From Verrucomicrobiia bacterium (lineage in GTDB: Bacteria; Verrucomicrobiota; Verrucomicrobiia; Verrucomicrobiales; Akkermansiaceae): a stretch of 64,000 nucleotides of DNA. This document shows positions 23,867 through 33,001 of this stretch, in pieces (the first letter of the stretch is position 1; each line of letters begins with the position of its first letter). The stretch is taken from contig CANHQJ010000010.1 of the NCBI GenBank assembly GCA_947462875.1, forward strand, positions 1 through 64,000. Direction: 5' to 3'. A program made the translations under genes and the position numbers. The notes under the pieces are model-generated. The model had not been told where the DNA came from, did not search any database, and saw nothing but the letters and a program-made list of their open reading frames with translations.

Positions 23867-26800
23867 ATGATTTCTTCCATCCTTCGTCGTCCCATCACAG
23901 TGCTTGTCGCGGTGGCTGCCATTCTTTGCGGATCGTATCTCGCGATCAAAAAAATGCCGCGCGATATTTTCCCGCCGCTGGGCGTGCCGACCATTTACGT
24001 GGCGCAGCCCTACGGTGGGATGGATGCCGCGCAGATGGAATCGTATCTCACGTATTTTTATGAGTATCACTTCCTCTACATCGCGAACCTGAAGCATGTG
24101 GAATCGAAGACCATCCAGGGGGCTTCGATCATGAAGCTGGAGTTCCACCCCGGCACCGACATGTCGGCGGCGATGGCGGAAACGATTTCGTATGTGAACC
24201 GTGCGCGCGCTTTCATGCCGGCGGGCGCGCCGAATCCGTTTGTGACACGCTTCGATGCCGGATCGGTGCCGGTCGGGTATCTCACGTTTTCCACGGAAAA
24301 TCCCAACCGCACGCTCGGACAAATGCAGGACGAGGCGCTGAACAAGGTGCGACCGCTGTTTGCGACTTTGCCCGGTGTTTCCGCCCCACCGCCTTTCGGT
24401 GGATCGGCGCGCACGATCGTGGTGAATGTGGATGCCGACAAACTGCGCGCGCGTGGCCTCAGCCCCGATGAAGTGGTGCAAACCATCGCCAAGAGCAATG
24501 TCGTGTCTCCCTCGGGCAACATGATTCTCGGCGATCTCTATCCGATCGTGCCCATGAATACCGTGGTCGGAAAACCCGCCGAGCTCGCCGATGTGCCGAT
24601 CCGTTCCGCTGCCGAGGGTGCGGTCTATGTGCGCGATGTGGCTACGGTCACCGATGGCTCGGACATCACCACGTCCTACGCTCTCGTGAATGGCCGACGC
24701 ACCGTCTATCTGCCTGTGACGAAACGCTCGGAGGCTTCGACCCTGGCGGTGGTCGATCAGGTGAAAAGCAACATCCCGAAATTCCAATCGGCCGTTTCGG
24801 AGGACGTGAAAGTTTCCTACGAGTTCGATCAATCGCCGGTGGTGTGGAGTTCCATCAACGTGCTGGTGAAAGAAGCGGGGCTCGGCGCGATTCTAACAGG
24901 TCTGATGGTTCTCCTTTTTTTGCGTGACCTGCGCAGTGCGTTCATCGTGGTGGTGAACATCCCGATCTCGCTGTTGGCGGCATCGCTGGCGATGGGTCTC
25001 ACGGGACAAACGGTCAACCTGATGACACTCGGTGGTCTGGCACTGGCGGTGGGCATCCTCGTCGATGAGGCAACGGTCGCAGTGGAAAACATCCACGCGC
25101 GAATGGCGCGCGGCGCTCCGGTGGGTCGGGCGTCCGCCGATGCGATCAAGGAAACGGCCTTGCCGCGCTTGTTGGCGATGCTCTGCATTCTGGCGATGTT
25201 TATCCCCGCTTTTTTCATGGAAGGGGCGGCGCGCGCCTTGTTCCAACCACTGGCCCTGGCGGTGGGCTTCTCGATGATCGCGAGTTATTTGCTTTCATCC
25301 ACACTGGTGCCAGTTCTAACCATCTGGCTGCTGCGCGGTCGCAAGGCGCAGGAAGAGAAATCGTTTTTCCTCACCCGCTTGTATGAAGCTCTGCTACGTC
25401 CGCTGATCGCGATGCGCTGGATTCTCATCCCGATCTATCTGGGCGGAGCGGCGCTGCTTCTGTTAGGCATCGCGCCACGTCTCGGCACCGAAATTTTCCC
25501 GCGCGCCAATACCGATCAGTTCGCCCTGCGTTTCCGCGCACCGGCAGGAACCCGCGTGGAAAAAACCGAGGAGCATGCCAAGGCGGTGCTTTCGTTGATC
25601 GAACGCGAGGTCGGCAAGGACAAGATCAAGCTCACCATCGGCCTCGTCGGCGTGCATGCGGCGAACTATCCTGTGAACCTCATTCACCTCTGGAATGGCG
25701 GCCCCGAGGAAGGCTGGCTGGCGGTGCAGTTGCAGGCGGACTCGGGCGTGAATGTCTTTGCTTTGCAGGAAAAATTGCGCGCGGTGCTGAAGCAGGAAAT
25801 GCCTTACTTGCGCTTGTCCTTCGAGCCGTCCGACATCACCACGCGCGTGATGTCCTTCGGCGCGACCACGCCCATCGAGGTCGCCATCGGCGGCGCGGAC
25901 CTAGCGGTATCGAAAGCCCATGCGGAAAAAATTCTCGCGGAAATGAAAAAGGTGCCGCAGCTGCGCGATGTGCAGATCGCCCAGGAAACGGAATTCCCCT
26001 CGGTGAAAATCGAGGTCGACCGCGAGCGTGCGGGCTTGCTCGGCGTGAACATGCAGGACGTCGCGCGCGCGATGGTCGCCGCCACCACGTCGAGTCGTTT
26101 CACCCAAGCGAATTTCTGGGCGGATCCGAGCAAAGGCGTTTCCTACAACGTGCAGGTGCAAATCCCGCAGGCGGATACCAAAACGCTCGAAGACCTCGGC
26201 AACATCGACATCACTTCTTCCTCGGGTCAGCCCATCGCCCTGCGCAACATCGCCAAGATCACGACCACGACTTCGGTGAGCCAGTTCGAGCGTTTCAACA
26301 TGGCGCGTCTCATTTCCGTCACGGCGAATTATCATGATACGGATTACGGCACAGCGATGAAAAAAGTCCGTGCCGCCATCGCCGCTGCGGGAGCGCCGCC
26401 AGCAAAAACCTCGGTGGAACTGCGGGGACAAGCGCCCACCATGGACGCTCTGGAAAAAGGATTCCGCCAAGGTCTCGGCATCGCGGTGCTGGTGTTGTTT
26501 TTTCTGCTCGCCGCGAATTTCCAGTCATGGCGCATGGCCTTCGTCGCCATCTCCACCGTGCCCGCGGTGTTGTTAGGTGTCGTCGTCACGCTGTGGCTCA
26601 CCGGCACGACCTTGAACATCCAGTCGGCGATCGGCAGCATCATGGCCATCGGCGTGGCACTGGCGAACGCGATTTTGTTAGTCACCTTCGCCGAGCGCGA
26701 ACGCAGAGCGAACGAAGGCGATGCCCGCATCGGCGCGCGTCTCGGGGCTTCGTCGCGCTTGCGCCCCATCATGATGACTTCCCTAGCGATGATCGCCGGC

Positions 26801-27013
26801 ATGATTCCCATGGCCCTCGGCACCGGCGAAGGCGGCGAGCAAATCGCGCCCCTTGGTCGCGCGGTGGTCGGCGGTCTGGTCTTTGCCACGGTGGCGACCT
26901 TGCTGCTGCTGCCCGCCTGCTTCGCGCTTCTTGCCGGAAAAAACACCCGCTCCATCTCGCTCGATCCCGATGACGAGGAAAGCGTTCATTTCACCCCTTC
27001 CACCCAAGCCTAA
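23867..27013 (+). CDS. RND-family efflux permease (1048 aa)
   Basis: Full-length inner-membrane RND pump with two repeats of a transmembrane bundle and large periplasmic loops (about 40-330 and 560-860). The fourth-helix motif is ILVDEATVAVENI, with D400-E401 where most hydrophobe/amphiphile exporters have Asp-Asp. It begins MISSILRRPITVLVAVAA, the usual RND opening. It forms a tripartite pump with the two genes behind it. It is first in the operon; more often the adaptor comes first. Substrate (drug, lipid or metabolite) cannot be told. The upstream gap holds repeat copy B. Confidence 0.92.
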   Translation: MISSILRRPITVLVAVAAILCGSYLAIKKMPRDIFPPLGVPTIYVAQPYGGMDAAQMESYLTYFYEYHFLYIANLKHVESKTIQGASIMKLEFHPGTDMSAAMAETISYVNRARAFMPAGAPNPFVTRFDAGSVPVGYLTFSTENPNRTLGQMQDEALNKVRPLFATLPGVSAPPPFGGSARTIVVNVDADKLRARGLSPDEVVQTIAKSNVVSPSGNMILGDLYPIVPMNTVVGKPAELADVPIRSAAEGAVYVRDVATVTDGSDITTSYALVNGRRTVYLPVTKRSEASTLAVVDQVKSNIPKFQSAVSEDVKVSYEFDQSPVVWSSINVLVKEAGLGAILTGLMVLLFLRDLRSAFIVVVNIPISLLAASLAMGLTGQTVNLMTLGGLALAVGILVDEATVAVENIHARMARGAPVGRASADAIKETALPRLLAMLCILAMFIPAFFMEGAARALFQPLALAVGFSMIASYLLSSTLVPVLTIWLLRGRKAQEEKSFFLTRLYEALLRPLIAMRWILIPIYLGGAALLLLGIAPRLGTEIFPRANTDQFALRFRAPAGTRVEKTEEHAKAVLSLIEREVGKDKIKLTIGLVGVHAANYPVNLIHLWNGGPEEGWLAVQLQADSGVNVFALQEKLRAVLKQEMPYLRLSFEPSDITTRVMSFGATTPIEVAIGGADLAVSKAHAEKILAEMKKVPQLRDVQIAQETEFPSVKIEVDRERAGLLGVNMQDVARAMVAATTSSRFTQANFWADPSKGVSYNVQVQIPQADTKTLEDLGNIDITSSSGQPIALRNIAKITTTTSVSQFERFNMARLISVTANYHDTDYGTAMKKVRAAIAAAGAPPAKTSVELRGQAPTMDALEKGFRQGLGIAVLVLFFLLAANFQSWRMAFVAISTVPAVLLGVVVTLWLTGTTLNIQSAIGSIMAIGVALANAILLVTFAERERRANEGDARIGARLGASSRLRPIMMTSLAMIAGMIPMALGTGEGGEQIAPLGRAVVGGLVFATVATLLLLPACFALLAGKNTRSISLDPDDEESVHFTPSTQA

Positions 27014-27020
27014 CAATTTT

Positions 27021-28010
27021 ATGATGCGACTTCTCACCATCCTTTGTTTCCTCATCGCACCGCTCGGTGCCGTGGAGGTCATGCTCACGCCCCTGCAACG
27101 CGGTATCATCCATCGTTGGGTCACCATTCCCGCGACCTTGCAGCCGAACCAATCCACCACCTTGCACGCCCGCGTTTCCGGTCATGTGAAATCCATTTCC
27201 GTCGATGTCGGCGATCGGGTCAAGGCCGGGCAAGTCATTGCCGTTTTGGAAGTGCCGGAACTGGAGGCCGACATCATCAGCGCAAAAACCGCACGCGAAG
27301 TTGCCGCCACCACGTTCCAGCGCCTCACCATGGCCAGCGAAAAAGCCCCCGGCCTGGTCTTGCCGCAGGATCTCGATGAAGCCGAGGGCGCGGTGAAAAT
27401 CGCCGATGCAGCCCTCAAGCGCACCGAAGTTCTTCTCGAATACGCCACCATTAAGGCACCCTTCGATGGCGTCATCACCGCCCGTCATGCTGATCTCGGT
27501 GCCTTCATCCCCGCAGGCGGCACGGGCACGGCGGGTGCCGTCGTCACGATCGCCGATCTTTCCACCCTGCGCGCCGAAGTCCCCGTGCCGGAAAACGAAG
27601 CCCGTTTCATGAAACCCGGCACGCTCGCCCGCATGGTCGGTCACGAGTGGGAAGGAAAAATTTCGCGCAGCGCGCAGACCATAGCTCCCCGCTCGGCGAC
27701 AATGAAGGTCGAAGTCGATGTCGCCAATGCCGACGGCAAATGGATCGACGGTGCCTACATCAAAGCCCAGCTCGCCGCTGAAACGCACACCAATGCCCTG
27801 CTTGCTCCGGCGAGTGCTGTATTCATCGAAAAAGTATCTTCGTCCGTCTTTTTGTTCAAAGACGGCAAAGCGGTCAAAACTCCCGTCACCACCGGTTTCA
27901 ACGACGGCAAGAACATCGAAATCCTCACCGGCTTGCAGGGCGAGGAAACTCCGATCGTTTTGACCGGTCTGACCCTCACCGATGGCCAAGCCGTTACTCT
28001 GAAAAAATAA
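27021..28010 (+). CDS. RND periplasmic adaptor (membrane fusion protein)
   Basis: 329 residues with a signal peptide, the split lipoyl domain (LHARVSGHVKSISVDVGDRV, later ATIKAPFDGVITARHADLG), a short helical hairpin between the halves (about 85-130), a beta-barrel and a membrane-proximal domain. It bridges the RND permease to the outer-membrane channel. The start at 27021 lies eight bases after the permease stop and begins MMRLLTILCFLIAPLG. The hairpin is short for an AcrA-like protein. There is no lipobox, so it is probably held by its partner proteins. Confidence 0.9.
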   Translation: MMRLLTILCFLIAPLGAVEVMLTPLQRGIIHRWVTIPATLQPNQSTTLHARVSGHVKSISVDVGDRVKAGQVIAVLEVPELEADIISAKTAREVAATTFQRLTMASEKAPGLVLPQDLDEAEGAVKIADAALKRTEVLLEYATIKAPFDGVITARHADLGAFIPAGGTGTAGAVVTIADLSTLRAEVPVPENEARFMKPGTLARMVGHEWEGKISRSAQTIAPRSATMKVEVDVANADGKWIDGAYIKAQLAAETHTNALLAPASAVFIEKVSSSVFLFKDGKAVKTPVTTGFNDGKNIEILTGLQGEETPIVLTGLTLTDGQAVTLKK

Positions 28011-28023
28011 CCCTCATCCACTC

Positions 28024-29331
28024 ATGCGCTGTTTCCTCATTCTTTTCTTATGGGCAGGTCTGCTTCATGCAGCGGAAGAACCTGCCACGTTGCCCACCAA
28101 CGACATCAACCTCGCCACCGCGCTGCGTTTGGCGGGGGCGAATCATCTCGATATCGAAACCGCCCGCGTTTCCCTGCAAACCGCACGCGCGCAGTATGCC
28201 GATACGCGCCGGAAATTTTTCCCGTGGCTCACCGTGGGCACGAGCTATCACCGCACCGCGGGCAATTTGCAGGACATTCCCGGCAATGTCACCGAGGAAT
28301 CGAAAAACAACTACCAGGCAGGTCTCGGCGTCGCAGCGGAATTGCGCATCGGTGAAGTGATCTATCAAAATCTTTCGGCGAAACAACGCGCCAAGGCGGC
28401 GGAGCACGAAGTCGATGCGGCGCGCAATCAATCGGTGGCACAAGTGACGCAGGCCTACTTCCGCCTTCTGCGGGCACAGGCGAGTTTGCAAGTGAGCCAG
28501 CAATCGCGCGTGCTGGCGGGTGATTACGAAACGCAGCTCAGTGCCGCGGTGAAAGCGGGCGTGGCCTTTGAAGCGGATCAGCTGCGGGCGCAAGTGCAGA
28601 CCTTTCGCCACGACCTGATGATACGCAAAACGCAGGAAGATGTGGAAACGGCATCGGCGAAACTGTGCGAAATGCTGCGTTTGCCGAACGGGCTGAAGCT
28701 GCGTGGCGATACCGGCGAACTCACGCCGTTGACGTACATTTCTCCTGAATCCTCGATGACCTCGCTCGTCACCACGGCACTGAATCGTCGTCCGGAATTG
28801 CGCAGTCGCGAAGCCATGCTGGCCGCTGCCAGGACGGATGCCGAGGGCACGCGCAAGGCACCGTGGTATCCCGATGTCACGGTGCGCGGTTTTGTCGGCG
28901 GATTCGGCGGCGGCTTCAATTCGCACACGGGAAATTTCGATGATGTGGCCGATGGCGTGATCGGCATCGGCTGGCGCGTCGGTCCCGGCGGATTGTTCGA
29001 TCGCCAGCGCAGCGCCACAGCGGACAGCCTCGCCGACAAGGAATCCGTGCTCGTGGAAAAAACCCGTCAACGCATCACCCGCGAAGTGCTGGAGTCCGTG
29101 GCCGCGGTGCGTTCCTTGCGCGATCGCATCGCCATCTCGGAAAAACTGTTAGCCGCTGCCGAAAAAGCCTACGCACTCACCCGCGAGCGTGGCAAACAGG
29201 GCATCGGTGGCGTGTTGGAAACCCTGCGTTCCGAGGAAGATCTCAGTTTCGCCCGTCTCGCCTACTTTGATCTAGTGACCGAGTCGAACATCGCGCAGAC
29301 GCAACTGCGTTACGCGATGGGGACTCCATGA
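28024..29331 (+). CDS. TolC-family outer-membrane efflux protein
   Basis: 435 residues with a signal peptide, then the duplicated TolC fold: long coiled helices (LATALRLAGANHLDIETARVS and the second copy beginning SSMTSLVTTALNRRPELRSREAML). The second half has the typical ALNRRPELRSREAML stretch, where OMFs read NRPDL. It starts 13 bases after the adaptor, so it is the third gene of one efflux operon. No N-terminal lipobox Cys is seen. Repeat copy C follows four bases after the stop. Confidence 0.9.
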   Translation: MRCFLILFLWAGLLHAAEEPATLPTNDINLATALRLAGANHLDIETARVSLQTARAQYADTRRKFFPWLTVGTSYHRTAGNLQDIPGNVTEESKNNYQAGLGVAAELRIGEVIYQNLSAKQRAKAAEHEVDAARNQSVAQVTQAYFRLLRAQASLQVSQQSRVLAGDYETQLSAAVKAGVAFEADQLRAQVQTFRHDLMIRKTQEDVETASAKLCEMLRLPNGLKLRGDTGELTPLTYISPESSMTSLVTTALNRRPELRSREAMLAAARTDAEGTRKAPWYPDVTVRGFVGGFGGGFNSHTGNFDDVADGVIGIGWRVGPGGLFDRQRSATADSLADKESVLVEKTRQRITREVLESVAAVRSLRDRIAISEKLLAAAEKAYALTRERGKQGIGGVLETLRSEEDLSFARLAYFDLVTESNIAQTQLRYAMGTP

Positions 29332-29335
29332 GTAA

Positions 29336-29394
29336 GGAGCAGGGATTTTCAATCCCTGAATTTGGAAAAACAAGGGATTGAAAATCCCTTCTCC
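29336..29394. repeat. Palindromic intergenic repeat, copy C
   Basis: The first unit (29336-29357) reads GGAGCAGGGATTTTC then AATCCCT. The second (29373-29394), on the opposite strand, differs at one of 22 positions. Fifteen bases separate them. As in copy B, each unit forms a hairpin and the pair forms a larger one. It sits immediately after the efflux operon and could double as its terminator, although no clear T-run follows on the plus strand. Confidence 0.75.
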
Positions 29395-29442
29395 TTATTC
29401 TTGATAGACACGCGCTATGTATAGGGTAGGATAGGAGCTGCC

Positions 29443-30288
29443 ATGAATCCTCCACCGATTTCCTCCCCGCCCGCCAAATCATCTTCGCGCGGATGTTTGC
29501 TCTATTCCGGCATCGTGATCGTCACGTTTTTGCTCGTGTTCCTGACAGCGTGCGTCATCACCTACGTGATGCCGAAGAAATTTGAGAGCACGGCATTGGT
29601 ACAAGTGCGGCCTTCGACGTATCAAAAAGGTACCTCAACTCCTCAACAGTTGGCAACGGAGTTTGAAGTGATACGCGCCAATCTGACTCTCAAGCCCGTG
29701 GTGCAAAAACTGGATCTCTCCAAGAACTGGAACATGACGGAAGAGGATGCAATTGCCGTTTTACGCGGCATCGTTGACGCACAGAACATCAGAGGTACGG
29801 ACCTGATACAAATCAAAGTAAGACATACCAGTGGGGAGCAAGCGCGCGACATTGCCAAGGAAGTCTATGAGGCCTACAAAAAACGCCGTGAGGATAAGGC
29901 GCGTGAGATCCTAGCGGATTCGCTCAAAGAGATGGAAAAAGCCATCGTGGATCAGGCTGATGTCGTTGAGGAAAAACGAAAACAACGGGATAACCTCCTA
30001 ACAAGATCGAACGGCAATGCCAGCGATCCGACTGTCCTCGAAGTCCAGAAAGAATTCGAAACCCAAATGGCTTTGTTAGAAAAAATGCGCGAAAAGTTCG
30101 GAACGGATCAGTTGATTCTCAGAAATATCTCAATGATTGAACTTCACGAAGAACCTTTCGTTCCTCGATATCCCTCCAGCCCCAACGTTAATCTCAACCT
30201 GATCATGGGAGCGGCCCTGGGTTTGCTCTTCGGCTTGCTGATTGCCTTGTTCGTTCGTGTTGTTTTTGGGCGCCGGATTTCCGGTTGA
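29443..30288 (+). CDS. Wzz-like polysaccharide co-polymerase (281 aa)
   Basis: Two transmembrane helices, at about 20-43 and 258-280, enclose a periplasmic section rich in coiled coil (about 135-215, KEMEKAIVDQADVVEEKRKQ). The PRYPSSPNVNLNLIMG segment just before the second helix is the proline-rich feature of Wzz/GumC-type proteins. These set the chain length of O-antigen, capsule or exopolysaccharide. There is no tyrosine-kinase domain and no glycan gene cluster beside it, so it is an orphan copy. A ribosome-binding site (AGGAG) precedes the ATG. The gene is AT-richer than its neighbours. Confidence 0.78.
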   Translation: MNPPPISSPPAKSSSRGCLLYSGIVIVTFLLVFLTACVITYVMPKKFESTALVQVRPSTYQKGTSTPQQLATEFEVIRANLTLKPVVQKLDLSKNWNMTEEDAIAVLRGIVDAQNIRGTDLIQIKVRHTSGEQARDIAKEVYEAYKKRREDKAREILADSLKEMEKAIVDQADVVEEKRKQRDNLLTRSNGNASDPTVLEVQKEFETQMALLEKMREKFGTDQLILRNISMIELHEEPFVPRYPSSPNVNLNLIMGAALGLLFGLLIALFVRVVFGRRISG

Positions 30289-30329
30289 TGCTGATCATCC
30301 TGCGGCGCTTAGCTTTCACAGCCCCCAAA

Positions 30330-31229
30330 TCACCGCGCAGCGGAGCCTTTCCAGCATACCGCCAACACCGTGAGCGCTGCGGGCAGGTAGAGCAGGGTGA
30401 ACAGAAACAGGCGTCGGGCGCTGGCGCGGTCGCCCGCTTGGCCGAAGTTGCGGGATAGCATGATCAGCCGCACGCCTAACAGAACGCCGCACATCAGCCA
30501 CGGCAAGGTGGCCAGTCCGCTCAGATACGGCCACAGTGGCAACAGCATCAGGCAGGCGGAAAACCAGAGGCACAGCCGCGCGCTTTTCACGCCGGACACG
30601 TCGCCATTTGACCACATGCGATACCCCGCGCTTTCGTATTCCTCGCGGCACATCCAGTTGATGGCGATGAAATGTGGCAACTGCCAGAGAAACAACAAGG
30701 CGAACAAAAACCAGGCGGATTCATCCAAGGCCCCGCCCGCGGCGGTCCAGCCGATCATCGGCGGAATCGCTCCCGGTACGGCTCCGATCAGGGTATTGAC
30801 CGAATGTTTCCGCTTCATCGGGGTGTAGAGAAACACATAGGTCACCAGCGTGATCAGCGCGAGAACGGCCGTCATTTTGTTCACCATCACCGAGAGATGC
30901 ACGAGCCCGAAGGCGCTGAGCAGGACGCCGATCACAAAAGCCACCAGCACGTCCATGCGCTTCGACGGCAGGGGCCGGTCCGCCGTGCGGGCCATGCGCG
31001 CATCGAGATCGATTTCCATCAGCTGATTGAACGCCGCCGAGCCGAAGGCCGCCGCCGCGGTGCCGAGGATGGTGTGAAACAGCTGCATCCAGTCCCAGCC
31101 ATGCGTTTTGGCACCGAGAAAGTAGCCGAAAAATGTCGTCACCAGCACGAAGGTGTTCAGCCGCACCTTCGTAAGGACCGCGAGGTCCTTGCGAAACATC
31201 CCCGGTGTCGGCGAAAGGTCATCGTTCAT
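30330..31229 (-). CDS. ctaB: Protoheme IX farnesyltransferase (heme O synthase)
   Basis: Membrane prenyltransferase of the UbiA superfamily, about 299 residues with seven to nine helices. The allylic diphosphate-binding motif lies in NQLMEIDLDARMARTADRP, and a second acidic motif appears in the SNGDVSGVKSAR loop. It converts heme B to heme O for terminal oxidases. The ATG at 31229 (MNDDLSP) is preferred to a GTG four codons upstream. No cytochrome oxidase genes are next to it. A small lipoprotein gene lies just upstream on the same strand. Confidence 0.92.
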   Translation of the reverse strand: MNDDLSPTPGMFRKDLAVLTKVRLNTFVLVTTFFGYFLGAKTHGWDWMQLFHTILGTAAAAFGSAAFNQLMEIDLDARMARTADRPLPSKRMDVLVAFVIGVLLSAFGLVHLSVMVNKMTAVLALITLVTYVFLYTPMKRKHSVNTLIGAVPGAIPPMIGWTAAGGALDESAWFLFALLFLWQLPHFIAINWMCREEYESAGYRMWSNGDVSGVKSARLCLWFSACLMLLPLWPYLSGLATLPWLMCGVLLGVRLIMLSRNFGQAGDRASARRLFLFTLLYLPAALTVLAVCWKGSAAR

Positions 31230-31307
31230 GCGCGCCGCCACTTTGCACAGATTCGATCAAATCACAAACGCCAATTTGTCGCGTCGATTGATTTCATCCG
31301 CAAGCGA

Positions 31308-31469
31308 TCAACGCGAATTGTCCAGCGCGTCCTTGATCGGGCGCTTGATGACGTAGTCCTGTGACACCGTGCGTCCCCCCTGTGTCACGGTGCGCTGCGT
31401 GAGGCAGGAGCTGAAGAGCAAGGAGGAAACAAGAGCGAGCAGGAGCGAGAAAGTGGAAATGGTCTTCAT
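31308..31469 (-). CDS. Small secreted lipoprotein (53 aa)
   Basis: A short ORF with all the marks of a lipoprotein: MKTISTFSLLLALVSS, a hydrophobic core, the lipobox LFSSC with Cys22, and a mature part of only 32 residues (LTQRTVTQGGRTVSQDYVI, then KRPIKDAL). It ends 78 bases before the ctaB start on the same strand, so the two are probably co-transcribed. No family recognised. The TVTQGGRTVSQDYVIKRPI segment looks like a small surface or assembly factor, but nothing more can be said. Confidence 0.7.
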   Translation of the reverse strand: MKTISTFSLLLALVSSLLFSSCLTQRTVTQGGRTVSQDYVIKRPIKDALDNSR

Positions 31470-31605
31470 TTGCCCAAAAAACTAGATTCCCCGCATGCGA
31501 CGTCAAGCTCATTCCCGTGGTGGCGATGCTTTCCGGGATATCGCGGACTTTTCTGTTGTCGGCTTGTAGGTTTTGGCATCAGACTCGCGTAACCCATTCC
31601 ACGAT

Positions 31606-32949
31606 ATGAAAGCATTCTTCTTCTTTTTGTTCGGCCTCACCTTGGCCCATGCGGCGAAACCGATGAATGTGGTCGTGTTGTTTGCCGATGACTGGCGGCA
31701 CGACACGCTGGGCTGCGCGGGTCATCCGTTTTTGCAAACGCCGAATCTCGATCAACTGGCGAAGGAAGGATGCCGTTTCACGCACAGCTGCGTCACCACC
31801 TCGATCTGCGGGGTGAGCCGTGCGACCTTGTTCACGGGCCAGTGGATGTCGCGCCATGGCAACATCGCGATGAAGGAATTCAAGACTCCCTGGAGCGAAA
31901 CGTATCCCGGTCTGCTGCGCTCGAACGGCTACCACGTCGGCCACATCGGCAAGTGGCACAATGGGGATTTTCCGGCGAAGGAGTTTGACTTCGGGCGCTC
32001 TTATTCCGGCACCCACTGGATCAAACAAAAGGACGGTACCAAGATCCATGTGACGCAGAAAAATGAAAACGACGCGCTGGAGTTCCTGCAGCAGCGGCCC
32101 AAGGACAAGCCGTTCTGCCTGACGCTGGCGTTTTTCGCGACGCATGCCGAGGATGGCAATCCCAAACAATTCCTGCCTCAACCACAGAGCATGTCGCTTT
32201 ATGAAAACATCAAGGTTCCCGTGCCGCCGAATGCCACCGAGGAGTCACTGAAGCGCCTGCCGCCGTTTCTCTCGGATAAACGCAACGAAGGCCGCGTGCG
32301 CTGGCACTGGCGTTTCGACACTCCGGAAAAATACCAGGAGATGATGAAAAACTACTACCGCCTCGCCACCGAAGTGGATGCGACCTGCGGCAAGGTGATG
32401 GAGGAACTGAAAAAACAAGATCTTTTGGAAAACACGCTGGTGATTTTCGCGGGAGATAACGGTTACTTCCACGCCGAGCACGGACTGGCCGACAAATGGT
32501 ATCCGCATCAGGAAAGCATCCGCGTGCCACTCATCGTGCGCGATCCCCGCCTGAAAGCGGACAAGCGCGGCCGCACCAATGACGACTTCGCGCTCAATGC
32601 CGATCTCGCGCCCACGATCCTCGCCGCCACGGGCATCAAGGCCCCGAAGACCATGCAGGGGCAGGATCTTTCGCCGCTTTATCTCGCGGAGAACAAACCC
32701 GCGTGGAGACAGGAGTTTCTGTATGAGTTCAGCGCCTTTGGTGGCAACATCCATCGCATTCCCTCGTCCGAGGCCTTGGTGCGCAAGGATTGGAAATACT
32801 TCTATTGGCCGGACTTCCAGGTCGAGCAGTTGTTCCACATCACCGAGGATCCGCGCGAGGAAAAGGATCTGGCGAAGGATCCGGCGCAGGCCGCGCGCAT
32901 GGCGGAAATGCGTGCGCGTCTGGCGGAACTCAAAGCGGCGGCGAAATAA
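31606..32949 (+). CDS. Secreted sulfatase with variant CGVSR active site (447 aa)
   Basis: Alkaline-phosphatase-superfamily sulfatase with a signal peptide, the metal-binding FADDW (D28, D29) and an active-site segment [13 protein letters not shown] with C68 as the residue expected to become formylglycine. The usual motif is C-x-P/A-S-R; here Val fills the third position. [10 protein letters not shown] supplies the later Asp/Asn metal ligands. It should remove sulfate from a carbohydrate or other organic ester outside the cytoplasm. The 136 bases before it separate it from the divergent lipoprotein gene. Start chosen at the signal-peptide Met. Confidence 0.88.
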   Translation: MKAFFFFLFGLTLAHAAKPMNVVVLFADDWRHDTLGCAGHPFLQTPNLDQLAKEGCRFTHSCVTTSICGVSRATLFTGQWMSRHGNIAMKEFKTPWSETYPGLLRSNGYHVGHIGKWHNGDFPAKEFDFGRSYSGTHWIKQKDGTKIHVTQKNENDALEFLQQRPKDKPFCLTLAFFATHAEDGNPKQFLPQPQSMSLYENIKVPVPPNATEESLKRLPPFLSDKRNEGRVRWHWRFDTPEKYQEMMKNYYRLATEVDATCGKVMEELKKQDLLENTLVIFAGDNGYFHAEHGLADKWYPHQESIRVPLIVRDPRLKADKRGRTNDDFALNADLAPTILAATGIKAPKTMQGQDLSPLYLAENKPAWRQEFLYEFSAFGGNIHRIPSSEALVRKDWKYFYWPDFQVEQLFHITEDPREEKDLAKDPAQAARMAEMRARLAELKAAAK

Positions 32950-33001
32950 CAGTCAGACATCTCTCACGGTCATGAAACGTTTACCCACTGACTCCATCCA
33001 T

